From Chryseobacterium mulctrae (GTDB lineage Bacteria > Bacteroidota > Bacteroidia > Flavobacteriales > Weeksellaceae), in the NCBI RefSeq assembly GCF_006175945.1, contig NZ_VAJL01000001.1, positions 992,001 through 1,056,000 on the forward strand: DNA of 64,000 bases. Reading direction: 5' to 3'. The notes below the pieces were generated by a model that was not told the origin of the DNA, did not search any database, and saw nothing but the letters and a program-made list of their open reading frames with translations. The position numbers and the translations under genes were made by a program. Below are positions 30,348-39,313 of this stretch, piece after piece (within the stretch, counting starts at the first letter, position 1; each line of letters begins with the position of its first letter).

Positions 30348-30370
30348 CTCCGACTTAAAAAAAATCGGAG
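30348..30370. terminator. Bidirectional terminator
   Basis: CTCCGA (30348-30353) and TCGGAG (30365-30370) around an A-rich loop, flanked by A-run and T-rich tail; it separates convergent genes. Just upstream (30301-30316) is another dispersed palindrome with GGGCTAAAGCCC. Confidence 0.75.
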
Positions 30371-30394
30371 CTTATATTTTATATTGAAATAAGA

Positions 30395-30844
30395 TTACAA
30401 AATCTTTGAAACTTCATTACAAAGCCATTCCAATAATTCTAAATCTTCTTTGGTGAAAGGATCGATCGTGTGAGAATCAATGTCAATCTGACCGATGTTT
30501 TCGCCATTTTTAAAAATAGGAACTACAATTTCAGCTTTTGTATCAATCGAACAGCTCAAATAATTATCCTGCAAATGTACATCGGGAACGATAAATGTTT
30601 CGTTGGAAACAGCCACCTGTCCGCAAATACCTTTTCCATAAGGAATAATCGTATGATCAGTTTCAGCTCCTACGTAAGGACCTAATTTCAGCTCGTCTTT
30701 ATCCCCGTTTTTAAAGTAAAAACCCGTCCAGTTGAAATAAGATATTTCCTGATCTAATAAATGACAAACTTTTTCAAGCTTCTCCTCAATATTATGTTTT
30801 GGACTTTCAAGAATAGACGAAAGTCTTTTTTTTAATTCAGACAT
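30395..30844 (-). CDS. Free methionine-R-sulfoxide reductase (GAF domain)
   Basis: 149 residues forming a single GAF domain. The fRMsr pattern is clear: YFNWTGFYF, PYGKGICGQVAVSNETFIVPDVHLQDNYLSCSIDTKAEIVVPIF and IGQIDIDSHTIDPFTKEDLELLEWLC. The cysteines in GICG and YLSCS correspond to the redox-active pair. The enzyme reduces free methionine-R-sulfoxide using thioredoxin and protects against oxidative damage. The neighbouring gene upstream (30856) is in the same direction with an 11-bp gap, suggesting an operon. Confidence 0.9.
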   Translation of the reverse strand: MSELKKRLSSILESPKHNIEEKLEKVCHLLDQEISYFNWTGFYFKNGDKDELKLGPYVGAETDHTIIPYGKGICGQVAVSNETFIVPDVHLQDNYLSCSIDTKAEIVVPIFKNGENIGQIDIDSHTIDPFTKEDLELLEWLCNEVSKIL

Positions 30845-30855
30845 TGTAATATTTT

Positions 30856-32283
30856 TTATGAAAATTGTTTTAAAGAAAGCTCGTTTTTAAAGCCGAACAT
30901 TCCTCTTTCTTTTATCATTTCTGCAACACCTTCAGGAACCTGGTTTTCCCAACCGCCGATATTACAAGCAATTTTTCTTAGAATTTCTCTTGAATATATT
31001 TCTAAAAATTCAGGATTGTAGTTCGTAATATCTACAATACGGTTGTTGTGTTTGAAATATTTGTACAATTCTTTTAGATTCTCTTCTACTTTTAGGTTTG
31101 AAGAATCTAATAATTCGTGAGTTTCAGGATCTTTGTACGGATACAGATAAACTCTCATTCCGTTTCTGAAAAATTTACCAAAAGCTTCCAAAATACCTCC
31201 TGAAAGATCTTTATAATATTTCTCGTCAAATACCATCAACATATTATTTACCCCCATCGTTACGCCAATATCACCATTGGTATAATGTGAGAAATAATCG
31301 ATCAGTCTGTAATATTCTGAGAAGTTTGAAATAATAACGGTATATCCCAATTTACCCAAAACATCTACACGATCAAGAAAATCTCTTTCATCAATATCTC
31401 CGTCTGCACGAAGGTTTGAAATGGTAATTTCAATAAGAATTTCTGTTTCTTCCTGTGTACAGATTGCGTCTTTCAGGAACATATCCATTCCGTTTCGAAG
31501 CATATCTATATTTACTTTTGTCACCGGTCTGAAACTTCCTCTTACCGCAAAAATGTTTTTCTTGTACAAAATATCTGCAGGAAGCATATTATTTCCTTCA
31601 GAATTGAAGATTACAGCATCGGTCATATTATTTTTTACCAGCTGCAAAGACATCAGTCTATTGTCAACATACGCAAAAGCCGGACCGCTGAAATCGATCA
31701 TATCAATCTCTAGGTTATCTGTAGAAACCTCATCATAAAGAGACTCTATCAACCTTCTTGGATTGTCGTAATAATTATATGCTCCGTAAATAAGATTTAC
31801 ACCAAGATTACCCAGTGTTTCCTGCTGCAAAGTAGCATCATTTTCTTTGAATTTTACGTGAATTACAATCTCGTTGTAATCTTCATTTTCTTTCACCTGA
31901 AAACGAATTCCGACCCAACCGTGACCTTTTACGGTTTTATCAAAATTGATAGTCGTTACTGTATTGGCATAAGAAAAATATTTTCTTCCGGGATTAGTAT
32001 CTCTGGAAATTCTTTCTTCAATTAGCGAAACTTCATAGCGAAGCATTTTTCTAAGTCTGTTTTGAGTAACATACCTGTTTTTTACTTCTTTTCCGTAGAT
32101 GGCATCACTAAAATCTTTGTCGTAAGCCGACATTGCCTTAGCAATTGTACCGGAAGCCCCCCCTGCTCTAAAAAAGTGTCGTACAGTTTCCTGCCCTGCT
32201 CCAATTTCTGCGAAAGTACCATAAATAGTAGGATCTAGATTAATTGTTAATGCTTTTTGTTTAGGAGTTAATTTCTGATACAT
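30856..32283 (-). CDS. Conserved cytoplasmic protein of unknown function, 475 aa
   Basis: Not assigned to a family I can name with confidence. The N-terminus KLTPKQKALTINLDPTIYGTFAEIGAGQETVRHFFRAGGASGTIAKAMSAYDKDFSDAIYG is very distinctive and glycine/alanine rich, followed by NRYVTQNRLRKMLRYEVSLIEERI. The middle has DMIDFSGPAFAYVDNRLMSLQLVKNNMTDAV. There is no signal peptide or membrane segment. Length and evenness of sequence suggest a conserved housekeeping protein of the phylum. It is transcribed with the fRMsr gene. Confidence 0.75.
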   Translation of the reverse strand: MYQKLTPKQKALTINLDPTIYGTFAEIGAGQETVRHFFRAGGASGTIAKAMSAYDKDFSDAIYGKEVKNRYVTQNRLRKMLRYEVSLIEERISRDTNPGRKYFSYANTVTTINFDKTVKGHGWVGIRFQVKENEDYNEIVIHVKFKENDATLQQETLGNLGVNLIYGAYNYYDNPRRLIESLYDEVSTDNLEIDMIDFSGPAFAYVDNRLMSLQLVKNNMTDAVIFNSEGNNMLPADILYKKNIFAVRGSFRPVTKVNIDMLRNGMDMFLKDAICTQEETEILIEITISNLRADGDIDERDFLDRVDVLGKLGYTVIISNFSEYYRLIDYFSHYTNGDIGVTMGVNNMLMVFDEKYYKDLSGGILEAFGKFFRNGMRVYLYPYKDPETHELLDSSNLKVEENLKELYKYFKHNNRIVDITNYNPEFLEIYSREILRKIACNIGGWENQVPEGVAEMIKERGMFGFKNELSLKQFS

Positions 32284-32337
32284 TAGGACATTAAATTTTT
32301 CGTAAATTTACCAAAATTAAAACAACCTCAAAAGAAA

Positions 32338-33105
32338 ATGAAGTTGAAATTTTTAGGAACCGGAACTTCCCAAGGTGTCCCCGTTATAGGCTGCACTTGT
32401 GAGGTATGTACTTCTCAAAATCCAAAAGACACCCGTTTCCGGGCTTCAGCGATGATTACCACCGATGAAAACAGGAAAATATTGATCGATTGCGGACCCG
32501 ATTTTCGGCAGCAAATGCTTATCAATAAAGAAAATCACATCGACATTACGCTTCTTACCCATGAGCATAATGATCACGTGATTGGTTTGGATGATATGCG
32601 TCCCCTTATTTTTAAAAGTGGCAAAAACATGCCCATTTATTGTCTCTCAAGAGTTGGACAGGAAGTTAAAAACCGATTTCCTTATGCTTTTGCAGACATT
32701 CGTTATCCCGGAGCGCCTGCCTTTGATTTGCACGAAATCACTCACGAAAAGTTTACTGTTGTAGATACAGAAATTACTCCTATCGAAGTAATACATTACA
32801 AGATTTCTATTTTAGGATATAAGTTTAAAAAGCTCGCCTATATTACTGATGCCAATTTTATTTCTGATTCAGAAAAGGAAAAACTACAAGATTTAGATGT
32901 ACTTATTTTAAACTGTATCCGAAAATTTGATCCTCATCCCGCTCATTTTGTATTGGCGGATGTTATTAATTTACATAATGAGCTAAAACCTAAAAAATTA
33001 TTTCTAACTCACATCAGTCATCATTTTGGATTGCATGATATTGAAGATAAGCTACTTCCTGATGGAATACATCTTGCCTACGATGGTTTGGAAATAAATT
33101 TTTAA
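32338..33105 (+). CDS. MBL-fold metal-dependent hydrolase (PhnP-like)
   Basis: 255 residues of the metallo-beta-lactamase fold: MKLKFLGTGTSQGVPVIGCTCEVC at the N-terminus (zinc-binding cysteine cluster of PhnP-like enzymes), ILIDCGPDFRQQ, and the HxHxDH motif LLTHEHNDHVIGLDDMRPL, with later metal ligands in YITDANFI and FLTHISHHFGLHD. PhnP relatives are phosphodiesterases. The precise substrate is unknown. It has its own promoter region divergent from the 475-aa gene. Confidence 0.88.
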   Translation: MKLKFLGTGTSQGVPVIGCTCEVCTSQNPKDTRFRASAMITTDENRKILIDCGPDFRQQMLINKENHIDITLLTHEHNDHVIGLDDMRPLIFKSGKNMPIYCLSRVGQEVKNRFPYAFADIRYPGAPAFDLHEITHEKFTVVDTEITPIEVIHYKISILGYKFKKLAYITDANFISDSEKEKLQDLDVLILNCIRKFDPHPAHFVLADVINLHNELKPKKLFLTHISHHFGLHDIEDKLLPDGIHLAYDGLEINF

Positions 33106-33124
33106 AATTTTTCTTCAAAAAGCT

Positions 33125-33154
33125 TTTGAACATTGAAAAAACTTCCTATATTTG
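33125..33154 (+). promoter_or_regulatory. Consensus promoter for tRNA-Leu
   Basis: TTTG (33125-33128) and TATATTTG (33147-33154) separated by 18 bp match the Bacteroidetes housekeeping promoter (TTG...TAnnTTTG) very well. The tRNA-Leu gene begins 45 bp downstream. Confidence 0.75.
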
Positions 33155-33198
33155 CACACCAATTTGAAACAAACAATAACGTTTGAAGTAAACATCAA

Positions 33199-33280
33199 GC
33201 CCAGGTGGCGGAATTGGTAGACGCGCTGGTCTCAAACACCAGTTCTTAGGAGTACCGGTTCGATCCCGGTCCTGGGTACA
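33199..33280 (+). tRNA. tRNA-Leu (anticodon CAA)
   Basis: Acceptor stem GCCCAGG (33199-33205) with CCTGGGT (33271-33277); anticodon stem CTGGT/ACCAG around CTCAAAC gives anticodon CAA, reading UUG. There is an extended variable region (TTCTTAGGAGTA) of class II type, though short, and a T arm CCGG-TTCGATC-CCGG. The discriminator is A and no CCA is encoded (ACA). The gene is an integration site: the recombinase on the opposite strand ends inside it. Confidence 0.93.
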
Positions 33281-34803
33281 AGACCGGAAAGAGGTGATAA
33301 TTCACTATTTTTCCGGTTTTTTTTAGCTCGTAAATCATTGTTAATCTGATAGATATAGGACAACAAAACGTTAGGTCGCATAGTTCGATAATGATTTTCA
33401 AAAAATTCCAATTTTTCAGGGAATATCGAACTAATTATTTGACGTTTCAATGTGATATCCCCACTACTAAAGACTTTAGCAAGATCTACAACGTTCGATA
33501 ATGCATGGTCAAGTAGTTTCGGAAAATCTATTTTGTTTTTATCTTTTACTTTGGTCAGGTTGCTTTCTAACTTTTCAATTTTGTCCTTGCAATCAGTCTT
33601 AATTTCCAAGTATTCCTCATTATCAATGACATCTTCCAACAGTTTGTTTCTTGCCAACTTTAACCTGTTATTCAGTCCATCAATTTCAAGTAATACCTTT
33701 TTTCTTTGATGTTGAGGATTATCGATAAACTTCTCAAAATTGTGTTTCAAGACCTTTCTCAAGTATTTTTTGATGGACTCCCTCATTTCTAAAGCTTCCA
33801 GTACTTCCAAGAATTTATTATTGATAATTTCTGCTTTATAACGATATCCGCATGGTGACTGACAATGGTAGTAATAATATTTCTTAGAGTGTCCTGTAGA
33901 TGCACTACCGGTTATTAAATGACCACATTCCGGACAGATTAGAAATCCTCTCAGGGGAAGATTATCGTCAGATAATATTTTTACATTGGGTCTTGCAAGA
34001 TTTGCATTGCCATCCATTATATTTTGGACTTTTTCGAATAATTCCTCACTGATCAAAGGTTCATGAATACTTGGAACAAAATGAGCCTCCTCGTCATTGT
34101 ATTGTTCTACATAAATTTTTCCGCAATATGCAGTATTCCTTAAGCCGGCAAGAAAAGCACTGACTTTTACAGTTTTCCCTTCCCGTTTGTTCATCATATC
34201 CATGATCTGGCTGGCTGAGTAAACGCCTTTCGCCATTTCATTAAATGCCCATTTCATATTGGAAGCTTCTGGTTCTTTTTGAGTGACATACTTCTTCCCG
34301 TTCTCCGTGATCTTATTGACATATCCATAAGGCGCCCTTCCCATCAACCTTCCTTCTTTTCTTGCACGACGCATTCCATAGTAGGTATTCAGGGCACGTC
34401 TGTCGTTTTCAACTTCCGGTGCAGCAAGATAGATTGCCAGCATCATCTTATTTTCGGGAATGGAAAGATCCAGGGGTTGTTCAATGGCTTGCGGTTCCAC
34501 ATTAAGCTTTTTGAGGATATTGATCATTTGATAGGCATCGCCGGCGTTTCTGCTAAAACGATCCCATTTTGTAAACAACAATAAATTGGTTCTTGAACTC
34601 TTTCTCTTAAGTGTATCTAGCAGTTTGATCCATTCAGGCCTGTTAAAGGTCTTGGCTGAATAATCTTCATAAATGACTTGTCCCACTACGATACTATTAT
34701 TTTCACAGTAGCGTCTCAGTCTTTCTTCCTGATCTCTTTGTGAATACCCTTTATCTGCCTGCTCATCAGTTGAAACACGAATATATAAATCTGCTTTTTT
34801 CAT
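33232..34803 (-). CDS. Large serine recombinase (integrase) at tRNA-Leu
   Basis: 523 residues. The catalytic N-terminal domain has YIRVSTDEQADKGYSQRDQEERL with the nucleophile Ser, and FTKWDRFSRNAGDAYQMI. A recombinase domain follows (RKEGRLMGRAPYGYVNK), then a zinc ribbon (CPECGHLITGSAS...YYYYHCQSPCGYRY) and a coiled-coil (about 365-440). These enzymes integrate and excise elements between short attP and attB sites. The last about 15 residues (LVPRTGIEPVLLRTGV) are read from the antisense of tRNA-Leu, and the TGA stop falls in the anticodon loop. This indicates that the att core lies in the tRNA gene and the element end supplies the recombinase C-terminus. Confidence 0.93.
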   Translation of the reverse strand: MKKADLYIRVSTDEQADKGYSQRDQEERLRRYCENNSIVVGQVIYEDYSAKTFNRPEWIKLLDTLKRKSSRTNLLLFTKWDRFSRNAGDAYQMINILKKLNVEPQAIEQPLDLSIPENKMMLAIYLAAPEVENDRRALNTYYGMRRARKEGRLMGRAPYGYVNKITENGKKYVTQKEPEASNMKWAFNEMAKGVYSASQIMDMMNKREGKTVKVSAFLAGLRNTAYCGKIYVEQYNDEEAHFVPSIHEPLISEELFEKVQNIMDGNANLARPNVKILSDDNLPLRGFLICPECGHLITGSASTGHSKKYYYYHCQSPCGYRYKAEIINNKFLEVLEALEMRESIKKYLRKVLKHNFEKFIDNPQHQRKKVLLEIDGLNNRLKLARNKLLEDVIDNEEYLEIKTDCKDKIEKLESNLTKVKDKNKIDFPKLLDHALSNVVDLAKVFSSGDITLKRQIISSIFPEKLEFFENHYRTMRPNVLLSYIYQINNDLRAKKNRKNSELSPLSGLVPRTGIEPVLLRTGV

Positions 34804-34821
34804 TTTTACAATCTTAAAATA

Positions 34822-34983
34822 TTATTCATCTAAAAACTGCCTTATAGTTACTGTTAATAGCATTTTTAGAAATTCTACAATTTGTTCCGCTTCAGGAACT
34901 GTTAATTCAACTCCCTCCTCTTCTTTAAATATTTTGATAACCTCTTCAATGCTAATATTTTTAATCTCAGGTGTCCTTTCCAT
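34822..34983 (-). CDS. Small acidic protein upstream of the recombinase, 53 aa
   Basis: A 53-codon frame, MERTPEIKNISIEEVIKIFK to LLTVTIRQFLDE, ending 18 bp before the recombinase start in the same direction. It is acidic and predicted all-helical (EEEGVELTVPEAEQIVEFLKMLL). The tight linkage suggests translation from one mRNA and a role as accessory factor of the recombinase or of the element, but no family is recognised. Confidence 0.6.
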   Translation of the reverse strand: MERTPEIKNISIEEVIKIFKEEEGVELTVPEAEQIVEFLKMLLTVTIRQFLDE

Positions 34984-35473
34984 AACCGATATCTTTTAAA
35001 TAAAAATATTCGGCACAATTAATCATCATTAGTTATGACACTCATGTGTTTCAGTTGGCATAGAAGTGCTGATTCATTATTAATCTATTAAAGGTAAATT
35101 CTTATTTATGATCTTCATCCCCTTGCGTGAAGATAACCTGTGTATATGTTTCATCAGTGAAATCTACGTACACAGATCTGCTGTAAAATATTACATTAAT
35201 TGATTGATTTTCCGTATAAAAATTTTAAATAGCAACACAGAGAAAATTGTTGCGGTAGAAATTCGTCATTCTAATATGTAGCTAATATATAAATAATCAA
35301 TCAGATGTAAAAATCAGTTTAGGTAGTGTCTGAAAATTCCATAATTTTTTCTAACTTCACTTTGGCTCCAAAAGATAAAGTAGAAATGAAATTAGATAAT
35401 TTTATGATTTATCTCTAATCATTGAGTGATTACTAAGTTCTGCAGACAGTATGATTTTGTGACATATTTATAA
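34984..35473. other. Intergenic stretch in the mobile island
   Basis: About 490 bp with no supported gene. It contains scattered stop-interrupted frames (for example from 35384, MKLDNFMIYL then stop) that look like insertion-sequence debris. It may hold the recombinase promoter near 34990-35040. Confidence 0.45.
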
Positions 35474-35527
35474 ATATCGGCAAGAATAAAAACTTTATGA
35501 ATGAAATTCTGCTATTTTTGCCGATAT
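35474..35527. repeat. Inverted repeat with 10-bp arms
   Basis: ATATCGGCAA (35474-35483) and TTGCCGATAT (35518-35527) are perfect reverse complements with a 34-bp spacer. It lies just downstream of the resolvase remnant (35557) and upstream of no intact gene. It may be a recombination site, such as a resolvase res half-site pair or an element end. Confidence 0.6.
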
Positions 35528-35556
35528 GGGAGATTCAACTCTTTTAATAAAACAAT

Positions 35557-35646
35557 TTAGTTCATCCTATCCTTTACAAAAGCTGACACAGTCAATCGAT
35601 GTACACCCAAGATTCGACCTATAGCGGAATATGATGGAAAAGACGG
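35557..35646 (-). pseudogene. C-terminal HTH fragment of a resolvase/invertase
   Basis: The minus strand encodes PSYSAIGRILGVHRLTVSAF followed by VKDRMN and a stop. This is the helix-turn-helix end of small serine recombinases (pattern S-A-I-G-R-I-L-G-V-H-R-x-T-V). The frame stops next to the left end of the IS21-type element, so the rest of the gene was lost or displaced. Confidence 0.6.
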
Positions 35647-35814
35647 TCAAATTGACCACCTAATTTCGGAGTAAATTGACCACTGATTTCGGAGCAAAGT
35701 GACCACCACTTTCCGGTCCAAAATGACCACCTGTTATCTGGGTTATATTTGAGATAAAAACGACTTGATTTTTTCATGATGTTAGCGTCATACATTCGTT
35801 AAAAAAAGCGGATT

Positions 35815-37365
35815 ATGGCAAATAAAATAACAGACATGAGTAAAATTAGAAAAGTCATAAAATTCTACAGCACTGGAAAGAGCAAGTTATTTATAAGCAG
35901 CTATTTATCCCTTTCCAGAAATACCGTTAAAAAATACATCTCATTGTATGAGATTCTGGGCTTAAACCTTGATGCGATCAATGCCAAGACAGATGCCGAG
36001 CTGGAACTTTTGTTTTCCAATACCACCGCGGAGTCCATTAGCCCCAAACTACAGTCCCTGTACGATTTTTTCCCAAAGATGGAACGTGAGCTCAAAAAGG
36101 TAGGAATCACTATCCATCATATGTGGGAGCAATATCTTGCACTGCATCCTGATGGTTTTCAGAGTTCACAGTTCCGGCATCATTACAAGATATGGGGCAA
36201 GCGTGTGAACCCGGTGATGCATATGAATCACAAATCCGGTGATAAGATGTATGTCGATTATGCAGGGAAAACACTCTCCATTATTGATAAGGAAAGCGGG
36301 GAGCTTAAAGAAGTTCAGTTTTTTGTAGCTATTCTGGGAGCAAGCCAGTACACGTATGCTGAAGCCTCTATGAGCCAGCAGAAGGAAGATTTTGTACGTT
36401 CTGTAGAAAATGCCATCCGCTTTTTTGAAGGCACACCGGCAGCGATCGTTCCTGATAATTTAAAATCCGCAGTGATCAAAAGCAGCCGTTTTGAACCCAC
36501 CATCAATGAGACCCTGGCCGATCTGGCCGAACATTATGAAACGACCATCTTGCCTGCCAGGGCTTACAAACCGAGGGATAAATCCTTGGTAGAGGGAGCG
36601 GTAAAGATCCTGTACAGAAGGATCTACGCCAACCTTCAACAGGGATCCTGCGGCCTGGATGAACTAAATAGTGAGATCTGGGATCTGTTGGACTCTCATA
36701 ACAAACGCAAGCTCACAGGACGCCCTTACTCCCGCTACGAGCTGTTCCTGGAGGACGAGAAGCAGCAGCTGCGCCCACTGCCTGAGCGTCGTTTTGAGAT
36801 CAGGTACCAATCCTTTGCAACAGTGATGCAGAACGGGCACGTACAGTTGAGCCGGGATAAGAACTACTACAGTGTTCCGTACCAGTATATCAAGAAAAAG
36901 ATCAAGATCCTATACACATCTTCCACTGTGGAGATCTACTATAAATACAACAGGATCGCGATGCACAGACGCAATTACAAGCCTTATGTCTACACGACCA
37001 TTACAGAACATTTAGCCAGCACCCACCAGTTCGTGGCCGGATGGAGTGCTGCCCGCTTTATCGATTGGGCAAACAGTATTGATACTGCAGTGGGAGAATA
37101 TATCCTCCAAATTATCGACAGTCGGAATCATCCCGAGCAAGCTTACAAAAGCTGCCTGGGAATCCTGAAGTTCGAAAAGAAAGTAGGAAGAGAGCGATTG
37201 ATAAATGCTTGTAAACGGGCATTGGATTTTAAGATCTACAGCTTTAAGACCGTACAGAAGATATTGGAGAACAATCTGGATCAGATGATCGATCCGGAAA
37301 AAGAAGAAAAGGAGCAGGAACTGCCTGATCACGGCAACATCAGAGGAAAACAATATTATCATTAA
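35815..37365 (+). CDS. istA: IS21-family transposase IstA
   Basis: 516 residues. An N-terminal helix-turn-helix (MSKIRKVIKFYSTGKSKLFISSYLSLSRNTVKKYISLYE) precedes a DDE integrase core: GDKMYVDYAGKTLSI, AIVPDNLKSAV and PRDKSLVEGAVKILYRRIY contribute D, D and E. A C-terminal beta region (NGHVQLSRDKNYYSVPYQYIKKKIKI) is typical of IstA. Base composition is visibly richer in GC than chromosomal neighbours, consistent with foreign origin. It cuts and joins DNA ends with IstB's help; the frame is intact. Confidence 0.96.
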   Translation: MANKITDMSKIRKVIKFYSTGKSKLFISSYLSLSRNTVKKYISLYEILGLNLDAINAKTDAELELLFSNTTAESISPKLQSLYDFFPKMERELKKVGITIHHMWEQYLALHPDGFQSSQFRHHYKIWGKRVNPVMHMNHKSGDKMYVDYAGKTLSIIDKESGELKEVQFFVAILGASQYTYAEASMSQQKEDFVRSVENAIRFFEGTPAAIVPDNLKSAVIKSSRFEPTINETLADLAEHYETTILPARAYKPRDKSLVEGAVKILYRRIYANLQQGSCGLDELNSEIWDLLDSHNKRKLTGRPYSRYELFLEDEKQQLRPLPERRFEIRYQSFATVMQNGHVQLSRDKNYYSVPYQYIKKKIKILYTSSTVEIYYKYNRIAMHRRNYKPYVYTTITEHLASTHQFVAGWSAARFIDWANSIDTAVGEYILQIIDSRNHPEQAYKSCLGILKFEKKVGRERLINACKRALDFKIYSFKTVQKILENNLDQMIDPEKEEKEQELPDHGNIRGKQYYH

Positions 37366-37377
37366 ATATCAACAGTT

Positions 37378-38115
37378 ATGAACGAACCGACAGTGAGCAA
37401 AATGAAGCAAATGAAGCTTTACGGCATGCACAATGCCTTTAAGACCGCTATTGAAAGCGGAAGGACAGACCATTATACCCTCGACCAGTTTATATCGATG
37501 CTCATCGATGCCGAATGGGATGAGAGGCACAACAGGCGCATAGAGCGAAGCATCAAAAATGCAAAGTTCCATTACAGGTCCAGTATTGAAAGTATCAACT
37601 TCGATGACACCCGCAATCTCGACCGTAATCTGGTAATGCGTCTTGCAGGATGTGAGTTCGTAGAAAAAAATGAAAACATCCTGATCACAGGAAGTACAGG
37701 CGTGGGTAAAAGTTACCTGGGAACCGCATTGGGCTATCAGGCCTGTATCGAAGGCTTCAAGGTCAATTATTTTAATACTTCCAAGCTGTTTGCCAAACTA
37801 AAAATGGCAAAAGCAGACGGGTCATACCTGCGCGAACTTGCAAAAATACAAAGACAGGATGTGATCATCCTTGATGATTTTGGTCTTCAGGCTTTGGACA
37901 GTGCCAACAGGATAACCCTTCTGGAGATCATAGAAGACCGTCACAACAACGGATCCATCATTGTAACATCGCAGATCCCGGTGCAGGGCTGGTATGACAT
38001 TATTGGTGAAAAGACCATTGCCGATGCTATTCTGGACAGACTTATACATCAGTCTCACCGCCTGGAACTCCAGGGGGAATCTATGAGAAAAAAGAGAGGA
38101 GTTAACAGGGAGTAA
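37378..38115 (+). CDS. istB: IS21-family helper ATPase IstB
   Basis: 245 residues of the DnaC/IstB AAA+ type: Walker A ITGSTGVGKSYLGTALGYQAC (about 101-121), Walker B DVIILDDFGLQAL, sensor segment GSIIVTSQIPVQGWYDIIGEKTIADAILDRLIH. It drives target capture for IstA. It starts 12 bp after istA. No frame damage, so the element may still be mobile. Confidence 0.96.
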   Translation: MNEPTVSKMKQMKLYGMHNAFKTAIESGRTDHYTLDQFISMLIDAEWDERHNRRIERSIKNAKFHYRSSIESINFDDTRNLDRNLVMRLAGCEFVEKNENILITGSTGVGKSYLGTALGYQACIEGFKVNYFNTSKLFAKLKMAKADGSYLRELAKIQRQDVIILDDFGLQALDSANRITLLEIIEDRHNNGSIIVTSQIPVQGWYDIIGEKTIADAILDRLIHQSHRLELQGESMRKKRGVNRE

Positions 38116-38236
38116 TTATTTATTATATTTGAATACTAATTGACACATGAAAAACAAGAGTTTTTATCAAATTTAAGGGTGGTCAATTTAAACCGAAATT
38201 ACCTGGTCACTTTGAATTGAAATTGGGTGGTCAATA

Positions 38237-39313
38237 TCACTGGAATTTACACCCAAGACCAACCACGTGATACTTTTGACGAAGTGACTTACTTATGAAA
38301 TAAGCATCTCTCCAACTCGTTGTTAATATAGCAATATCGGATAATTCAGCTTTACCATCACTTATAAGCTTGGCTATGGTATTAGCTATGTAATCATTAT
38401 TATTGTCATTTTTGGTTTCACAAATTACTATATCAAAATTAAAGTCTTTGTACTTTGAATCATTCTGTAATTCAATATGATCTTTAAAAAGAATTGAGTA
38501 TCCTTTAACTATATTTGTAGTAGAACGATATGTTGTATCTAAATTTTCTATTTCTGCTTGAAAATCATATGATGCTCTACTGAATGCATTATCAATAGCT
38601 CCAGCAAAGGCATATATTTTTTGTTTTTCATCTCCAACCATAAAAAATGTACAATCTTCAGATTCATTTCGAATAGCCTTTAAAATTTCGTATTGAAATA
38701 TATTTGTATCCTGAAACTCATCAATCGATATTTCGTAAAATTTATTTGCTATAGATTGTGCAACAAAATCATTTTCAGAAACAATCTTATGTGATTTGAA
38801 TAAAATTTCATTGAAATCTATTGCCTTTTTATCTCTTAAGAAATTGAAATATAATTCAGAAATATATATCCACGATTCAATGTTATCAGTATTTGAACAA
38901 TCTAAATCACCATTTAAAAGTCTTTTTATTTTACTTAGTTCATCAAGTGGATTATCTCCTAACTCAATATCGGAGTTTATTTCTATAAATTCTTTCAGCT
39001 CATCATATGAAATTATTCTTGGCTTATGCCATTTGTAAATCCAAGAAAAGGGTCTTAATATAAATTCAAGGCAAAATCTATGAATTGTACCAATAAATAT
39101 ATCTTTATCATCGGTATTTAATCTACTAGCAATTTCATCTGCGGCAGCATTTGTATAAGTTATAAGAGCTAAAGACTTATGTTTAGGAATAGACTCAAGT
39201 TTTTTTTGTGCTCTAGCAATTAGAGTTTTTGTTTTACCTGTTCCTGGAGAGGCGCTTACTATTGTATTTCCAGAGATTTCAAATGCTGCTTTCTTCTGCC
39301 TACTATTTAGCAT
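38237..39313 (-). pseudogene. UvrD/Rep-type helicase, truncated (Gabija GajB-like)
   Basis: 358 residues of a superfamily 1 helicase: Walker A NTIVSASPGTGKTKTLIARA (16-35), motif Ia ALITYTNAAADEIASRL, motif II EISIDEFQDTN, motif III VGDEKQKIYAFAGA, motif IV-like NLDTTYRST. The frame ends at residues about 350 (VVGLGCKFQ), beside the IS21 right end, so the motif V/VI region is missing and the helicase cannot be complete. It overlaps by 11 bp the C-terminal fragment of an OLD-type nuclease gene upstream; this order and the overlap fit a Gabija gajA-gajB pair. GajB normally has about 490 residues. Confidence 0.75.

Larger units (their letters stand above)
35651..38235. mobile_element. IS21-family insertion sequence
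   Basis: About 2.6 kb with istA and istB. Ends carry the multiple terminal repeats typical of IS21: TTGACCAC or TGACCAC units at the left (35652, 35675, 35701 and 35724) and matching inverted units at the right (from 38178 to 38235). The outermost match is ATTGACCACCYAATTTC at both ends. Exact ends and target duplication could not be fixed. The element interrupts the region between a UvrD-type helicase and a resolvase remnant. Confidence 0.85.

Noticed and set aside
33232..33280. Protein-coding meaning of GIEPVLL tail of the recombinase
   Set aside because: It is read from the antisense strand of tRNA-Leu and reflects integration into the tRNA, not a protein domain.
37012..37362. Minus-strand frames inside istA and istB
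   Set aside because: They are shadows of the transposition genes with no start signals or recognisable motifs.
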